Part shown: positions 16,289 through 24,481 of the stretch, piece by piece | Position numbering within the stretch: the stretch's first letter is position 1 | Layout of the letters: each line of letters begins with the position of its first letter | NCBI RefSeq assembly: GCF_002929295.1 | Contig: NZ_PJIM01000003.1 | Coordinates: 372,001-436,000 of the forward strand | DNA: 64,000 nt | Direction: 5' to 3' | DNA from: Arthrobacter sp. SX1312 | GTDB lineage: Bacteria; Actinomycetota; Actinomycetes; Actinomycetales; Micrococcaceae | Position numbers and translations under genes: made by a program | Notes under the pieces: model-generated | Told to the model about the DNA's origin: nothing | Database searches by the model: none | What the model saw: the letters and a program-made list of their open reading frames with translations, nothing else

Positions 16289-17111
16289 ACGGTCCCTGGG
16301 CCTCTCGCTCGTCCTGTCGGAGATCACCGTCCTGTTCCGGCGACTCCGCACGTGGGCGATGATCGGCGCACTGGCGCTGATCCCCATCCTCATCGCCGTC
16401 GTCGTCCGGGTCTCCTCCGACGGCTCGGCCAGCGGACGCGGCCCGGCGTTCCTCGACAGCATCACCCAGAACGGTCTGTTCGTCTCGCTCACGGCGCTGA
16501 CCGTGGCCATCCCGCTGTTCCTGCCGCTGACCATCGGCGTCGTCGCCGGAGACACGATCGCGGGTGAGGCCAACCTCGGTACCCTCCGGTACCTGCTCGT
16601 CGCCCCCGCGGGCCGCATCCGGCTGCTGCTCGTAAAGTACACCGGGGCGGCGCTCTTCTGCCTCGTGGCCACCCTGACGGTCGTGGTCACCGGCGCGATC
16701 ATCGGGGCGCTGCTGTTCCCCGTGGGCCCGGTGACGCTCCTGTCGGGGGACACCGTGGGCATCGTCGGCTACTTCGGCCGGCTGCTGCTGCTCGCGCTGT
16801 ACGTGACGGTATCGCTCATGGGGCTCAGCGCCATCGGGCTGTTCATCTCCACGCTGACCACCATCCCGGTCGGCGCGATGGCCGCGACGGCCGCCCTGGC
16901 CGCCGTCGCGCAGATCCTCGGCGCGCTCCCCCAGCTCGAATGGCTGCACCCGTGGCTGTTCACCAACTACTGGCTGGGCTTCGCCGACTTCCTGCGGCAA
17001 CCACTCGTGTGGAACAGCTTCCTCGACAACGCCCTGCTGCAGTTCGGCTACATCGCCGTGTTCGGGAGCCTCGCCTACGGGCGGTTCAGCACCAAGGACA
17101 TCCTGAGTTGA
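16278..17111 (+). CDS. ABC-2 type exporter, membrane permease subunit
   Basis: A 277-residue integral membrane protein with about six hydrophobic segments, including WAMIGALALIPILIAVVV, LFVSLTALTVAIPLFLPLTI, LVATLTVVVTGAIIGALLF, LLLLALYVTVSLMGLSAIG and GAMAATAALAAVAQILGALP. The layout is of the ABC2 membrane family: a long loop after the first helix, the conserved GDTIAGEANLGTLRYLLV coupling region, and a hydrophilic tail. A TTG at 16278 is taken as the start because GGGAGAGGGA ends 7 bases before it and the reading overlaps the ATPase gene end. It partners the preceding ATPase. Confidence 0.85.
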   Translation: MPAERSLGLSLVLSEITVLFRRLRTWAMIGALALIPILIAVVVRVSSDGSASGRGPAFLDSITQNGLFVSLTALTVAIPLFLPLTIGVVAGDTIAGEANLGTLRYLLVAPAGRIRLLLVKYTGAALFCLVATLTVVVTGAIIGALLFPVGPVTLLSGDTVGIVGYFGRLLLLALYVTVSLMGLSAIGLFISTLTTIPVGAMAATAALAAVAQILGALPQLEWLHPWLFTNYWLGFADFLRQPLVWNSFLDNALLQFGYIAVFGSLAYGRFSTKDILS

Positions 17112-17140
17112 CGACGGATCCACCGAATGGCCGCGCCGAC

Positions 17141-17159
17141 TTAGATTAGGCTACCCTTG
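17141..17159. promoter_or_regulatory. DtxR/IdeR-type iron box
   Basis: The 19-mer TTAGATTAGGCTACCCTTG matches the DtxR/IdeR consensus TTAGGTTAGGCTAACCTAA at 15 of 19 positions. It lies 53 bases before the ferric-binding protein gene, where it can overlap the promoter. Iron-loaded DtxR/IdeR should repress the operon, giving expression under iron limitation. Confidence 0.8.
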
Positions 17160-17212
17160 CCTAGGAGGGCTGTGCTCTCCCCACGACTTCCCCCGCCTGA
17201 GATGAGACCCTG

Positions 17213-18235
17213 ATGCACCCGCGCCCCCTGACGAAAACGCTCGTCGGCCTGACCGCCCTGACATCCATCCTCACGGGCTGCAGCGCCATCGGCGGCGACT
17301 CCGCGGACCTCCAGATCTACTCGGCGCGGCACTACGACCTCGAGGGCGCGTTCGGGCAGTTCACCGAGGAGACGGGCATCACCGTCGAGTTCATCACCGG
17401 TGACGATGCCGAGCTCCTCGAGCGCCTCAAGGCCGAGGGCGACGACACCCCCGCGGACGTGTTCATGACCGTCGACGCCGGCAACCTCTGGAACGGCGCG
17501 CGCCAGGGCGAACTCGCCGCGACCGACTCCCCGGTGCTCGACGAGGCAGTCCCCGAGGACCTGCGCGATGCCGAGGGCCGCTGGTACGGGCTCGCCCTGC
17601 GCGCACGGACCGTCACGTACAACCCCGACGCCGTGGACCCCGCCGAGTTCGATGCGACCGAGACCTACGCGGGCCTCGCCGACCCGAAGTGGAAGGGCCG
17701 CCTGTGCATGCGGGACGCCACCTCCGCCTACACGCAGTCCCTCGTGGCCAGCCTGATCGACCTCCACGGCCGGGAGCGGGCCCTCGAGATCGTCGAGGGC
17801 TGGGTGGCCAACGACGTCGCGATCATGAGCAACGACATCCTGCTGCTCGAGGCCATCGACGCCGGCACGTGCGACGTCGGCATCAACAACCACTACTACC
17901 TGGCCCGGACCCTCGAGGAGAACCCCGACCTCAAGGTGGACCTGTTCTGGGCGAGCCAGGAGGGTGCCGGGACGCACGTGAACATCTCCGGCGCGGGCGT
18001 GGTCGAAGGCTCCGACAGCGCCGAGGACGCCCAGCAGCTCATCGAGTGGCTCGCCACGGACGGACAGAACGCCTTCGTCGACGCCAACCACGAGTTCCCC
18101 GTCAACCCGACCGTCGAGCCCGAGCCTGTCATCGCCGCCTTCGGCGAGTTCACGCGCATGCCGCTCAACGCCGAGGCCTACGGGACGCTCAACGCCGACG
18201 CCGTCGACCTGCTTGCCGAGGCCGGATACAAGTGA
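17213..18235 (+). CDS. Ferric iron ABC transporter substrate-binding lipoprotein
   Basis: A 340-residue Fe3+-binding protein of the FbpA/FutA family, anchored outside the membrane. The N-terminus is a lipoprotein signal with lipobox LTGC at residue 23. The mature start LQIYSARHYDLEGAFGQFTEETGITVEF and the tail VNPTVEPEPVIAAFGEF follow the family. The iron-binding Tyr pair is visible in NNHYYLAR. An iron box precedes it. The permease starts on its stop (GTGA overlap). The order binding protein, permease, ATPase is that of Fbp-type ferric importers; the iron source (free ferric, citrate or a siderophore) is not defined. Confidence 0.93.
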   Translation: MHPRPLTKTLVGLTALTSILTGCSAIGGDSADLQIYSARHYDLEGAFGQFTEETGITVEFITGDDAELLERLKAEGDDTPADVFMTVDAGNLWNGARQGELAATDSPVLDEAVPEDLRDAEGRWYGLALRARTVTYNPDAVDPAEFDATETYAGLADPKWKGRLCMRDATSAYTQSLVASLIDLHGRERALEIVEGWVANDVAIMSNDILLLEAIDAGTCDVGINNHYYLARTLEENPDLKVDLFWASQEGAGTHVNISGAGVVEGSDSAEDAQQLIEWLATDGQNAFVDANHEFPVNPTVEPEPVIAAFGEFTRMPLNAEAYGTLNADAVDLLAEAGYK

Positions 18236-19935
18236 CGGACACGGCGGCGCTCGCCGAGCCGCGGCCGCCCCGCCGTCGCTACCGGACCTACGGGGTCGGC
18301 CGACCGGCCTGGTCGGCGCTGGTCGTCACCGTCGCCGTCGTCGTCGCCACCCCCGTCCTGGCCGTCGTCATCGACGGACTCGGGAGCCTCGGCAGCACCG
18401 CCCCGCCGCGGGACCTCGTCCCGATGATCCTCACCACCATCGCCCTGATGCTGGGCGTCGGCGCGGGGGCGCTGCTGGTGGGCGGAGGCCTGGCGTGGCT
18501 CGTGACCGCCTACCGGTTCCCGCTGCGTGACCTGCTGGTGTGGCTGCTCGTCCTGCCGCTGGCCGTACCGGCCTACGTGCTCGGGTTCATCTTCCTCTCC
18601 GTGTTCGACGTCGCCGGCCCCGTGCAGTCGCTCCTGCGGACCGTCTTCGGGACGGGCGTGTGGGTGCCCGAGGTCCGCTCGCTGCCCGCCGCGATCCTCG
18701 TGATGACGCTGTCCCTGTACCCGTACGTCTACGTGATGGCGCGCTCGGCGCTGATCGAGCAGTCCTCGGGGACGTACGACGCCGCCCGCACCCTCGGATC
18801 CACGCGCGGGCAGGCCCTGCGACGCGTGGTGCTGCCACTCGCCCGGCCGTCCCTGGCCGCAGGGCTGGCCCTGGTGATGATGGAGACGCTCACCGACTTC
18901 GCCACGGTGCAGTACTTCAACGTGCAGACCGTCTCGGTGGGCGTCTACCTCGTCTGGAAGGGCACCTTCAACTTCCACGCCGCCACGCAGCTCGCCGTCC
19001 TCGTCCTCCTGTTCGCCGTGGCCGTGCTGGCCGCCGAGCGGGCCCTGCGGGGGCGGGCGCGCTACCACCAGCAGGGCGGACGCCGGCAGGGCTTCCAGCC
19101 GGAACGGCTGCGGGGCGCACGCGCCTGGACCGCGACGGCGGTCTGCGTGGCCGCCCTGTCCGCCGGGTTCCTCGTCCCCGTGGGGCAACTGCTGATCTGG
19201 GCGTCCGGGCAGATCGTCTCCGATGCGTCCTTCCTCGCCGACCCGCGCTTCGCCGAGTACCTGGCCAACAGCCTCCTGGTGGCGGCGATCACCGCCGTAG
19301 CATGCGTCGCCATCTCCCTGGGCGTCGGCCACGCGATCCGGATGGGCGGGGGCCGTGTCATCTCCTTCGCCGCGCAGCTGACCACGTTCGGGTACGCGGT
19401 GCCCGGTGCCGTCATCGGCATCGGTGTCCTGCTGTCCTTCGCCGCCCTCGACACCGCACTGGAGCGTGCCGGCGTGCCCGGAGGCACCGGGCTGATCGTC
19501 ACCGGCTCCGTGGTCGGCATCCTCTACGCCTACGTGATCCGGTTCCTCGCCCCGGCCTACCAGTCCGTCAGCGCGAGCCTCGAGAAGATCGCCCCGACCG
19601 TCACGTCCTCCGCGCTGAGCCTCGGCGCCGGGCCGCGCCGCATCCTCGGGCGGCTGCATCTGCCCCTCGCCCGACCCGGCGTCGCCGTCGCCCTGATGCT
19701 CGTGGTGATCGACGCCATCAAGGAACTGCCCATCGTGCTGCTCCTGCGCCCCTTCGGCTTCACCACGGCGTCCGTCTGGGTCTACGAGCTCGCCCGCGAG
19801 AACTTCTGGGAGAAGGCTTCCCTCCCGGCCCTCGTCATCGTGGCAGCGGCCATCATCCCCGTGTTCGTGCTCGTCCGCCAGACCCGTGGGCGCGAAACAC
19901 ACGGGATCGCTTCTCCAGGAAGGGAAGGACAGTGA
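18232..19935 (+). CDS. Ferric iron ABC transporter, fused two-domain permease (FbpB type)
   Basis: A 567-residue permease with about 12 membrane helices in two homologous halves, each with an EAA-type coupling loop: YDAARTLGSTRGQALRRVVLP in the first half and TSSALSLGAGPRRILGRLHLP in the second. This double-length form is typical of FbpB/SfuB ferric permeases. The first half contains LVWLLVLPLAVPAYVLGFIF. The GTG start overlaps the binding-protein stop and the gene end overlaps the ATPase start, so the three subunits are translationally coupled. Confidence 0.92.
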   Translation: MTDTAALAEPRPPRRRYRTYGVGRPAWSALVVTVAVVVATPVLAVVIDGLGSLGSTAPPRDLVPMILTTIALMLGVGAGALLVGGGLAWLVTAYRFPLRDLLVWLLVLPLAVPAYVLGFIFLSVFDVAGPVQSLLRTVFGTGVWVPEVRSLPAAILVMTLSLYPYVYVMARSALIEQSSGTYDAARTLGSTRGQALRRVVLPLARPSLAAGLALVMMETLTDFATVQYFNVQTVSVGVYLVWKGTFNFHAATQLAVLVLLFAVAVLAAERALRGRARYHQQGGRRQGFQPERLRGARAWTATAVCVAALSAGFLVPVGQLLIWASGQIVSDASFLADPRFAEYLANSLLVAAITAVACVAISLGVGHAIRMGGGRVISFAAQLTTFGYAVPGAVIGIGVLLSFAALDTALERAGVPGGTGLIVTGSVVGILYAYVIRFLAPAYQSVSASLEKIAPTVTSSALSLGAGPRRILGRLHLPLARPGVAVALMLVVIDAIKELPIVLLLRPFGFTTASVWVYELARENFWEKASLPALVIVAAAIIPVFVLVRQTRGRETHGIASPGREGQ

Positions 19936-21077
19936 CGGCACAGATGCAGAGCGCGCCACCGGCCGAGACCGCCACGGCCGGCGCCCCGCCCGCCCTCACC
20001 CTCGAAGGGGTGACCAAGCGCTACGGGTCCGCCCGCGGCGTGGAGGCACTCGACCTCGCCATCCCCGCGGGTGAACTCGTGACGCTGATCGGCCCCTCGG
20101 GGTGCGGCAAGTCGACGACGCTGCGGCTCGTGGCGGGCCTGGAGCGGCCCGACGCCGGGCGGATCACCGTGGCCGGCGACGTCGTCGCGGACAGGACCCG
20201 CTTCGTGAACCCGGAGAACCGCCGCGTGGGGCTCGTGTTCCAGGACCACGCACTCTTCCCGCACCTGACCGTCGCCCGGAACGTGGAGTTCGGGCTCGAC
20301 CGGCTCGCACGCAGCGAGCGCCGGAAGCGCGTCGGCGACCTCCTCGACCTCGTCCAGCTGCCCCACCTCGCGGACCGGTACCCGCACGAGCTCTCCGGCG
20401 GCGAGCAGCAGCGCGTGGCCCTCGCGCGGGCGCTGGCGCCGCGCCCCGCCGTCGTCCTCCTCGACGAGCCGTTCTCCAGCCTCGACGAGTCGCTGCGCGG
20501 GCAGGTGCGCCGTGACACCGTGGCGGCGCTGCGGGAGACCGGCACCACGGGCGTGCTCGTCACGCACGACCAGACGGAGGCGCTGTCCGTGGGCACCCGC
20601 GTGGTGGTCATGCACAACGGCGTGATCGAACAGGCTGACGTCCCCGAGAAGGTCTTCGAGCAGCCCGCCACGCGCTTCGTCGCCTCGTTCATGGGCGACG
20701 CCGACTTCCTCCCCGCCCACGTGCACCGCGCCCTGCTGACCTGCGAGATCGGCGTCGTGTCGACGGTTCCGGGGTGGGCGGACAGCGATGTGGACGTCGA
20801 CGTCGTCCTCCGGCCCCACGAGGTGGCCCTCCGCCCGGACGCGGAGGCCACCGCCCACGTCTCGGCCGTGGAGTACCACGGCGCGTTCGTGCTGCACCAC
20901 GTGACGCTCGCCTCGGGGCGGACCCTGCGGTCCTGGCAGCCCCACGACGTGCGCCACCCCGTCGGCACGGCCGTCACCGTGACCGTGGCCCCCGGCACCC
21001 ATCCCACGCTCCTCGTCGGCGATCGGGCGGTCACCACGCCGCCCCGCAACGCACCGCGGCCCCCGGTGGCCCCATGA
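19932..21077 (+). CDS. Ferric iron ABC transporter, ATP-binding subunit (FbpC type)
   Basis: A 381-residue ATPase. Walker A is GPSGCGKST near residue 54, the signature is LSGGEQQRVALARALA near 154, Walker B is VVLLDEPFSSLD near 175, and the switch His is in LVTHDQTEA. A C-terminal TOBE-like domain of about 130 residues ends the protein, as in the FbpC/PotA group. The GTG start overlaps the permease stop by 4 bases. Its own stop overlaps the ATG of the adenylation/acyltransferase gene (ATGA), so that large enzyme is in the same iron-regulated transcript. Confidence 0.93.
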   Translation: MTAQMQSAPPAETATAGAPPALTLEGVTKRYGSARGVEALDLAIPAGELVTLIGPSGCGKSTTLRLVAGLERPDAGRITVAGDVVADRTRFVNPENRRVGLVFQDHALFPHLTVARNVEFGLDRLARSERRKRVGDLLDLVQLPHLADRYPHELSGGEQQRVALARALAPRPAVVLLDEPFSSLDESLRGQVRRDTVAALRETGTTGVLVTHDQTEALSVGTRVVVMHNGVIEQADVPEKVFEQPATRFVASFMGDADFLPAHVHRALLTCEIGVVSTVPGWADSDVDVDVVLRPHEVALRPDAEATAHVSAVEYHGAFVLHHVTLASGRTLRSWQPHDVRHPVGTAVTVTVAPGTHPTLLVGDRAVTTPPRNAPRPPVAP

Positions 21078-23620
21078 GCGTCGACCCGGATCTCTCCGCG
21101 GCCACGTTCACCGACCTCGCCCGCCACGGGAACCGGCCCGCGGTCCTCACCGCCCACGGCGTGCTCTCCTACCGCCAGCTGGCGGCGCGGGTCGACGACG
21201 TCGTGATGCGCCTCGGCACGGAGCGTCGGCTCGTCCTGCTCGCGGCACGCAACGACCTCGAGACCCTCGTGGCCTACCTCGCGGCGGTCACGGCCGGCCA
21301 CCCGCTGCTGCTCGTGCCGGCGGACAAGCCCGCCGCCGTGGAGTCCCTCGTGGCCGCCTACGAGCCCGACGTGGTGCTCCGGACGTCCGGCGGGTCCCTC
21401 GAGGTCGACGAGCGCCGGCCCGGCACCCGGCACGAACTCCACCCCGAGCTCGCGCTGCTGGTCAGCACCTCGGGCTCCACCGGCTCCCCGAAACTCGTCC
21501 GGCTGTCCCGGACGAACCTCGAGGAGAACGCGCGGTCCATCGCCGGGTACCTCGGCATCGGCCCGGACGACCGCGCCGCCACCACCCTGCCCTTCTCCTA
21601 CTGCTACGGTCTGTCCGTCATCAACAGCCACCTGGCCCGCGGGGCAGGTCTCGTGCTCACGGACCTGTCCGTCGTCGACCCCTGCTTCTGGGACCTCGTC
21701 CGCCAGCGCCGCGCCACCTCGTTCGCCGCCGTCCCCTACAGCTTCGACCTGCTGGACCGCGTGGGCTTCGCGGACATGGATCTGCCGAACCTGCGCTACA
21801 TCACCCAGGCCGGCGGGCGGCTCGCCCCGGAGAAAGTGCGGGCCTGGGCGGAGACCGGCCAGCGCCGCGGCTGGGACCTGTTCGTGATGTACGGGGCCAC
21901 GGAGGCCACCGCGCGGATGGCCTACCTCCCGCCGGATCTCGCGGCGGAGCACCCGGGGACCATCGGCGTGCCGATCCCCGGGGGCTCCTTCCGGATCGAC
22001 CCCGTCGACGGCCTGCCGCACGGGGAACTGGTGTACTCCGGCCCGAACGTCATGCTCGGCTACGCCGAGAGCCCCGGGGACTTCGCCCTCGGCCGCGAGG
22101 TGCACGAGCTGCGGACCGGCGACCTCGCCCGCCGGCACGCCAACGGGCTGTACGAGGTGGTGGGCCGTCGCAGCCGCTTCGTGAAGATCGCCGGGTTGCG
22201 GGTGGACCTCGGGCAGGTGGAGCGGATCCTCGCCGATCTGGGCGCGGTCTCCGCCGTCGCCGGGTCCGACGACGGCGGCCTGGTGATCGCCGTCGAGGGA
22301 GAGCACGACGGCGGCATGCTGGCCAAGGTCCTCGCCGTCGATCTCGGGCTGCCCCGCACCGCCATCGCGCTACACACAGTGGAACGCCTGCCCCGGCTGG
22401 GGACCGGCAAGATCGACTACCCCGCCGTCCTCCGCCTCACGGCCCCGGCTGCCGTCCCGGCTGCTGTCCCGGCTTCGGAGGAGCGCCCGGTACGGGAAGG
22501 GCCCGCCGACGTCCCGCGCATCTTCGCGGAGTGTCTGGACCGCCCCGATGTGCGCGACGCGGACACGTTCGTCACGCTCGACGGCGATTCGCTCTCCTAC
22601 GTGGCCCTGTCGGTCCGGCTCGAGGCGGCGCTCGGTCCGCTGCCCGCCGACTGGCACCTCCTGCCCGTCGGTGAGCTGGCCGGCCGCAGCAAGCCCCGCC
22701 GCCGTCGCCTCGTGTCCTTCCTGGAGTCGTCGATCGTGCTGCGGGCCGTCGCGACCGTCTGCATCGTCGCGGCCCACGTCGAGCTGTTCACCTTTCACAC
22801 GGCGCACCTGCTCTTCGTCATCGCCGGCTTCAACTTCGCGCGGTTCCAGCTCACCGGCACGCGGTCCGCACGGCTCCGGCGCCATGCCCGGAGCCTCGCG
22901 AGGATCGTCGTCCCGTCCGTGGCGTTCATCGCGGTGGCCTACGTCCTCACGGACGACTACAGCCTGGCCAACATCTTCCTGCTCAACGGGATGGTGGGGC
23001 CGCAGGAGGTCACCAGCGAGTGGCACTTCTGGTTCGTCGAGATGCTCGTCTACGTGCTCGTCGCCGTGACGGCTCTGCTCGCCCTCCCCTGGCTCGATCG
23101 CCTCGAGCGCCGCCTGCCGTTCGCCTTCGCCCTGGGCCTGCTCGCGGTCACCCTGCTCAGCCGGTACGACATCGTGGATCCCGGCCTGCCCAAGCCCCTG
23201 CCCGTGTTCTGGCTCTTCATGCTCGGGTGGGCGGTCGCGCGGGCGGACGACACGCGCCGTCGCCTGCTGGTGTCCGTTCTCGCCGCGCTGACCGTGCCGG
23301 GCTCCTTCGACGACCCGCTGCGCGAGGTGACCATCGTGGTGGGGCTGCTGCTCATCACGTGGGTGCCGGCGCTGCCCGTGCCGTCGGCCCTCCGCCGCGT
23401 GACGGGCTGGCTCGCCGCGGCGTCCCTGTACATCTACCTGACGCACTGGCTCGTCTACCCGATGCTGATGCCCTTCGGGCAGGTCGTCGCCGTGGTCGGG
23501 TGCCTTCCCGTCGGGGTGGGCTACTGGGCGCTCTGCCGGTGGCTGCCGACCGCCGTGGTCCGGTGGCGCGCGCGTTCCATGCAGCGGTCGCCGGTGACGC
23601 CGGAGGTCTCCGGCACCTGA
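21074..23620 (+). CDS. Adenylation / carrier / membrane acyltransferase fusion in iron operon
   Basis: An 848-residue three-part protein. Residues about 1-450 are an ANL adenylating domain with STSGSTGSPK (about 128-140), MYGATEAT (about 271), RTGDLARR (about 346), GRRSRFVKIAGLRVD (about 365) and GTGKIDY (about 443). Residues about 475-540 look like a carrier domain, with the phosphopantetheine Ser in LDGDSLSYV (about residue 505). Residues about 549-830 hold around ten membrane helices of acyltransferase-3 type with a His in VAAHVELF and another in LYIYLTHWL. The natural reading is activation of a carboxylic acid, loading on the carrier and transfer to an acceptor at the membrane. The coupling to a ferric importer behind an iron box suggests a siderophore-like or surface iron ligand. 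No other NRPS genes are nearby. Confidence 0.85.
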   Translation: MSVDPDLSAATFTDLARHGNRPAVLTAHGVLSYRQLAARVDDVVMRLGTERRLVLLAARNDLETLVAYLAAVTAGHPLLLVPADKPAAVESLVAAYEPDVVLRTSGGSLEVDERRPGTRHELHPELALLVSTSGSTGSPKLVRLSRTNLEENARSIAGYLGIGPDDRAATTLPFSYCYGLSVINSHLARGAGLVLTDLSVVDPCFWDLVRQRRATSFAAVPYSFDLLDRVGFADMDLPNLRYITQAGGRLAPEKVRAWAETGQRRGWDLFVMYGATEATARMAYLPPDLAAEHPGTIGVPIPGGSFRIDPVDGLPHGELVYSGPNVMLGYAESPGDFALGREVHELRTGDLARRHANGLYEVVGRRSRFVKIAGLRVDLGQVERILADLGAVSAVAGSDDGGLVIAVEGEHDGGMLAKVLAVDLGLPRTAIALHTVERLPRLGTGKIDYPAVLRLTAPAAVPAAVPASEERPVREGPADVPRIFAECLDRPDVRDADTFVTLDGDSLSYVALSVRLEAALGPLPADWHLLPVGELAGRSKPRRRRLVSFLESSIVLRAVATVCIVAAHVELFTFHTAHLLFVIAGFNFARFQLTGTRSARLRRHARSLARIVVPSVAFIAVAYVLTDDYSLANIFLLNGMVGPQEVTSEWHFWFVEMLVYVLVAVTALLALPWLDRLERRLPFAFALGLLAVTLLSRYDIVDPGLPKPLPVFWLFMLGWAVARADDTRRRLLVSVLAALTVPGSFDDPLREVTIVVGLLLITWVPALPVPSALRRVTGWLAAASLYIYLTHWLVYPMLMPFGQVVAVVGCLPVGVGYWALCRWLPTAVVRWRARSMQRSPVTPEVSGT

Positions 23621-23626
23621 GCCGCG

Positions 23627-24217
23627 TCAGGCCGGATGCCCGCTGACCCGCGTCCTACGGGTCGACGTCGATCCCGCTGCGGGCCAGAGTACGTCCAGGG
23701 AGTGCAGCGCGTGCTGGCGGGCGATCGCCACGACAGCGGCCGCACAGATCTCCGCGTCGCTCCCGGCGTCGTGATGCCGGAACGTGCCGAGGCCGAGGGC
23801 CCTCGCGATGTGCGGGAGCTTGTTCACCTCGAGGCCCAGGAGCCGGCGGGCGAGGACGACCGAACAGTGGAACGGGTTCTCCGGCGGCTCCAGCCCCGAC
23901 TCGGCGCATGCACCGCGCAGCACGGAGCGGTCAAAGGGCGCGTTGTGGGCGACGAACGGGTCGTCTCCCGTGAAATCCATGATGCGCCGGAGGCTCTCCG
24001 GCCATCCCGGGGCCGAGCGGACGTCGGCTGGACGGATGCCGTGAACGGCGACGTTGATCGAGGAGAACTCGCTGACGGAGCGCGGGGGCTTGATCAGCCA
24101 GGACGCGGATTCGACGACGACGCCGTTCATCACCCTCGCCAGACCGACCGCACACACCGAGCCACGCTTGCTGTTCGCGGTCTCGAAATCGATCGCGGTG
24201 AAGTTGAGACCGTGCAC
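23627..24217 (-). CDS. DnaQ-like 3'-5' exonuclease (DEDD superfamily)
   Basis: A 196-residue single-domain exonuclease resembling the proofreading epsilon subunit. Exo I is FTAIDFETAN with the DxE pair near residue 9, Exo II is VAHNAPFDRSVLRG, and Exo III is HHDAGSDAEICAAAV, the HxxxxD form, so it belongs to the DEDDh group. It lacks the extra domains of polymerase III alpha or UvrC-like fusions. The GTG start at 24217 is preceded by GGGAG at a proper distance. It converges with the iron operon, with only 6 bases between stops. A role in DNA or RNA trimming is likely; the exact substrate is not given. Confidence 0.88.
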   Translation of the reverse strand: MHGLNFTAIDFETANSKRGSVCAVGLARVMNGVVVESASWLIKPPRSVSEFSSINVAVHGIRPADVRSAPGWPESLRRIMDFTGDDPFVAHNAPFDRSVLRGACAESGLEPPENPFHCSVVLARRLLGLEVNKLPHIARALGLGTFRHHDAGSDAEICAAAVVAIARQHALHSLDVLWPAAGSTSTRRTRVSGHPA

Positions 24218-24391
24218 TGTTGCTCCCTGTAGCTGTGGCCACCGGTTCAGGGGCCCCGGACAGCCTAGCCTCGCGGAGTGCCCTGTCCCACCTCGGAGCT
24301 GGTCCGAGGTGCGGAAATGCTGACGGAATCCTGCCTCGACCCGGCGCCTCGACGCTGACCGACGTCGGGTTGCGGCCGATAGGTTCAGGGT

Positions 24392-24421
24392 GATCGGGGC
24401 GGGGCTCAGCCCGCCCCGATC
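24392..24421. repeat. Perfect 12-bp inverted repeat in a divergent gap
   Basis: Arms 24392-24403 and 24410-24421 with a 6-base loop. It lies between two divergent genes (exonuclease and NERD), where a terminator would not be expected, and has no T tract. Confidence 0.5.
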
Positions 24422-24481
24422 CGCCATGCGTGAGTGAAGCGGTAGTCGAACGGGGACCCAGATGAGCACGAGGACGACGCG

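Noticed and set aside
18178-19959. A 593-codon minus-strand open frame opposite the ferric permease
   Set aside because: Composition is Asp/Glu/His/Gly-rich without hydrophobic core or motifs, and the opposite strand carries a clear permease.
21074-23620. A full siderophore NRPS cluster
   Set aside because: Only one adenylation and one carrier domain are present; no condensation, thioesterase, MbtH or hydroxylase genes are in the window.
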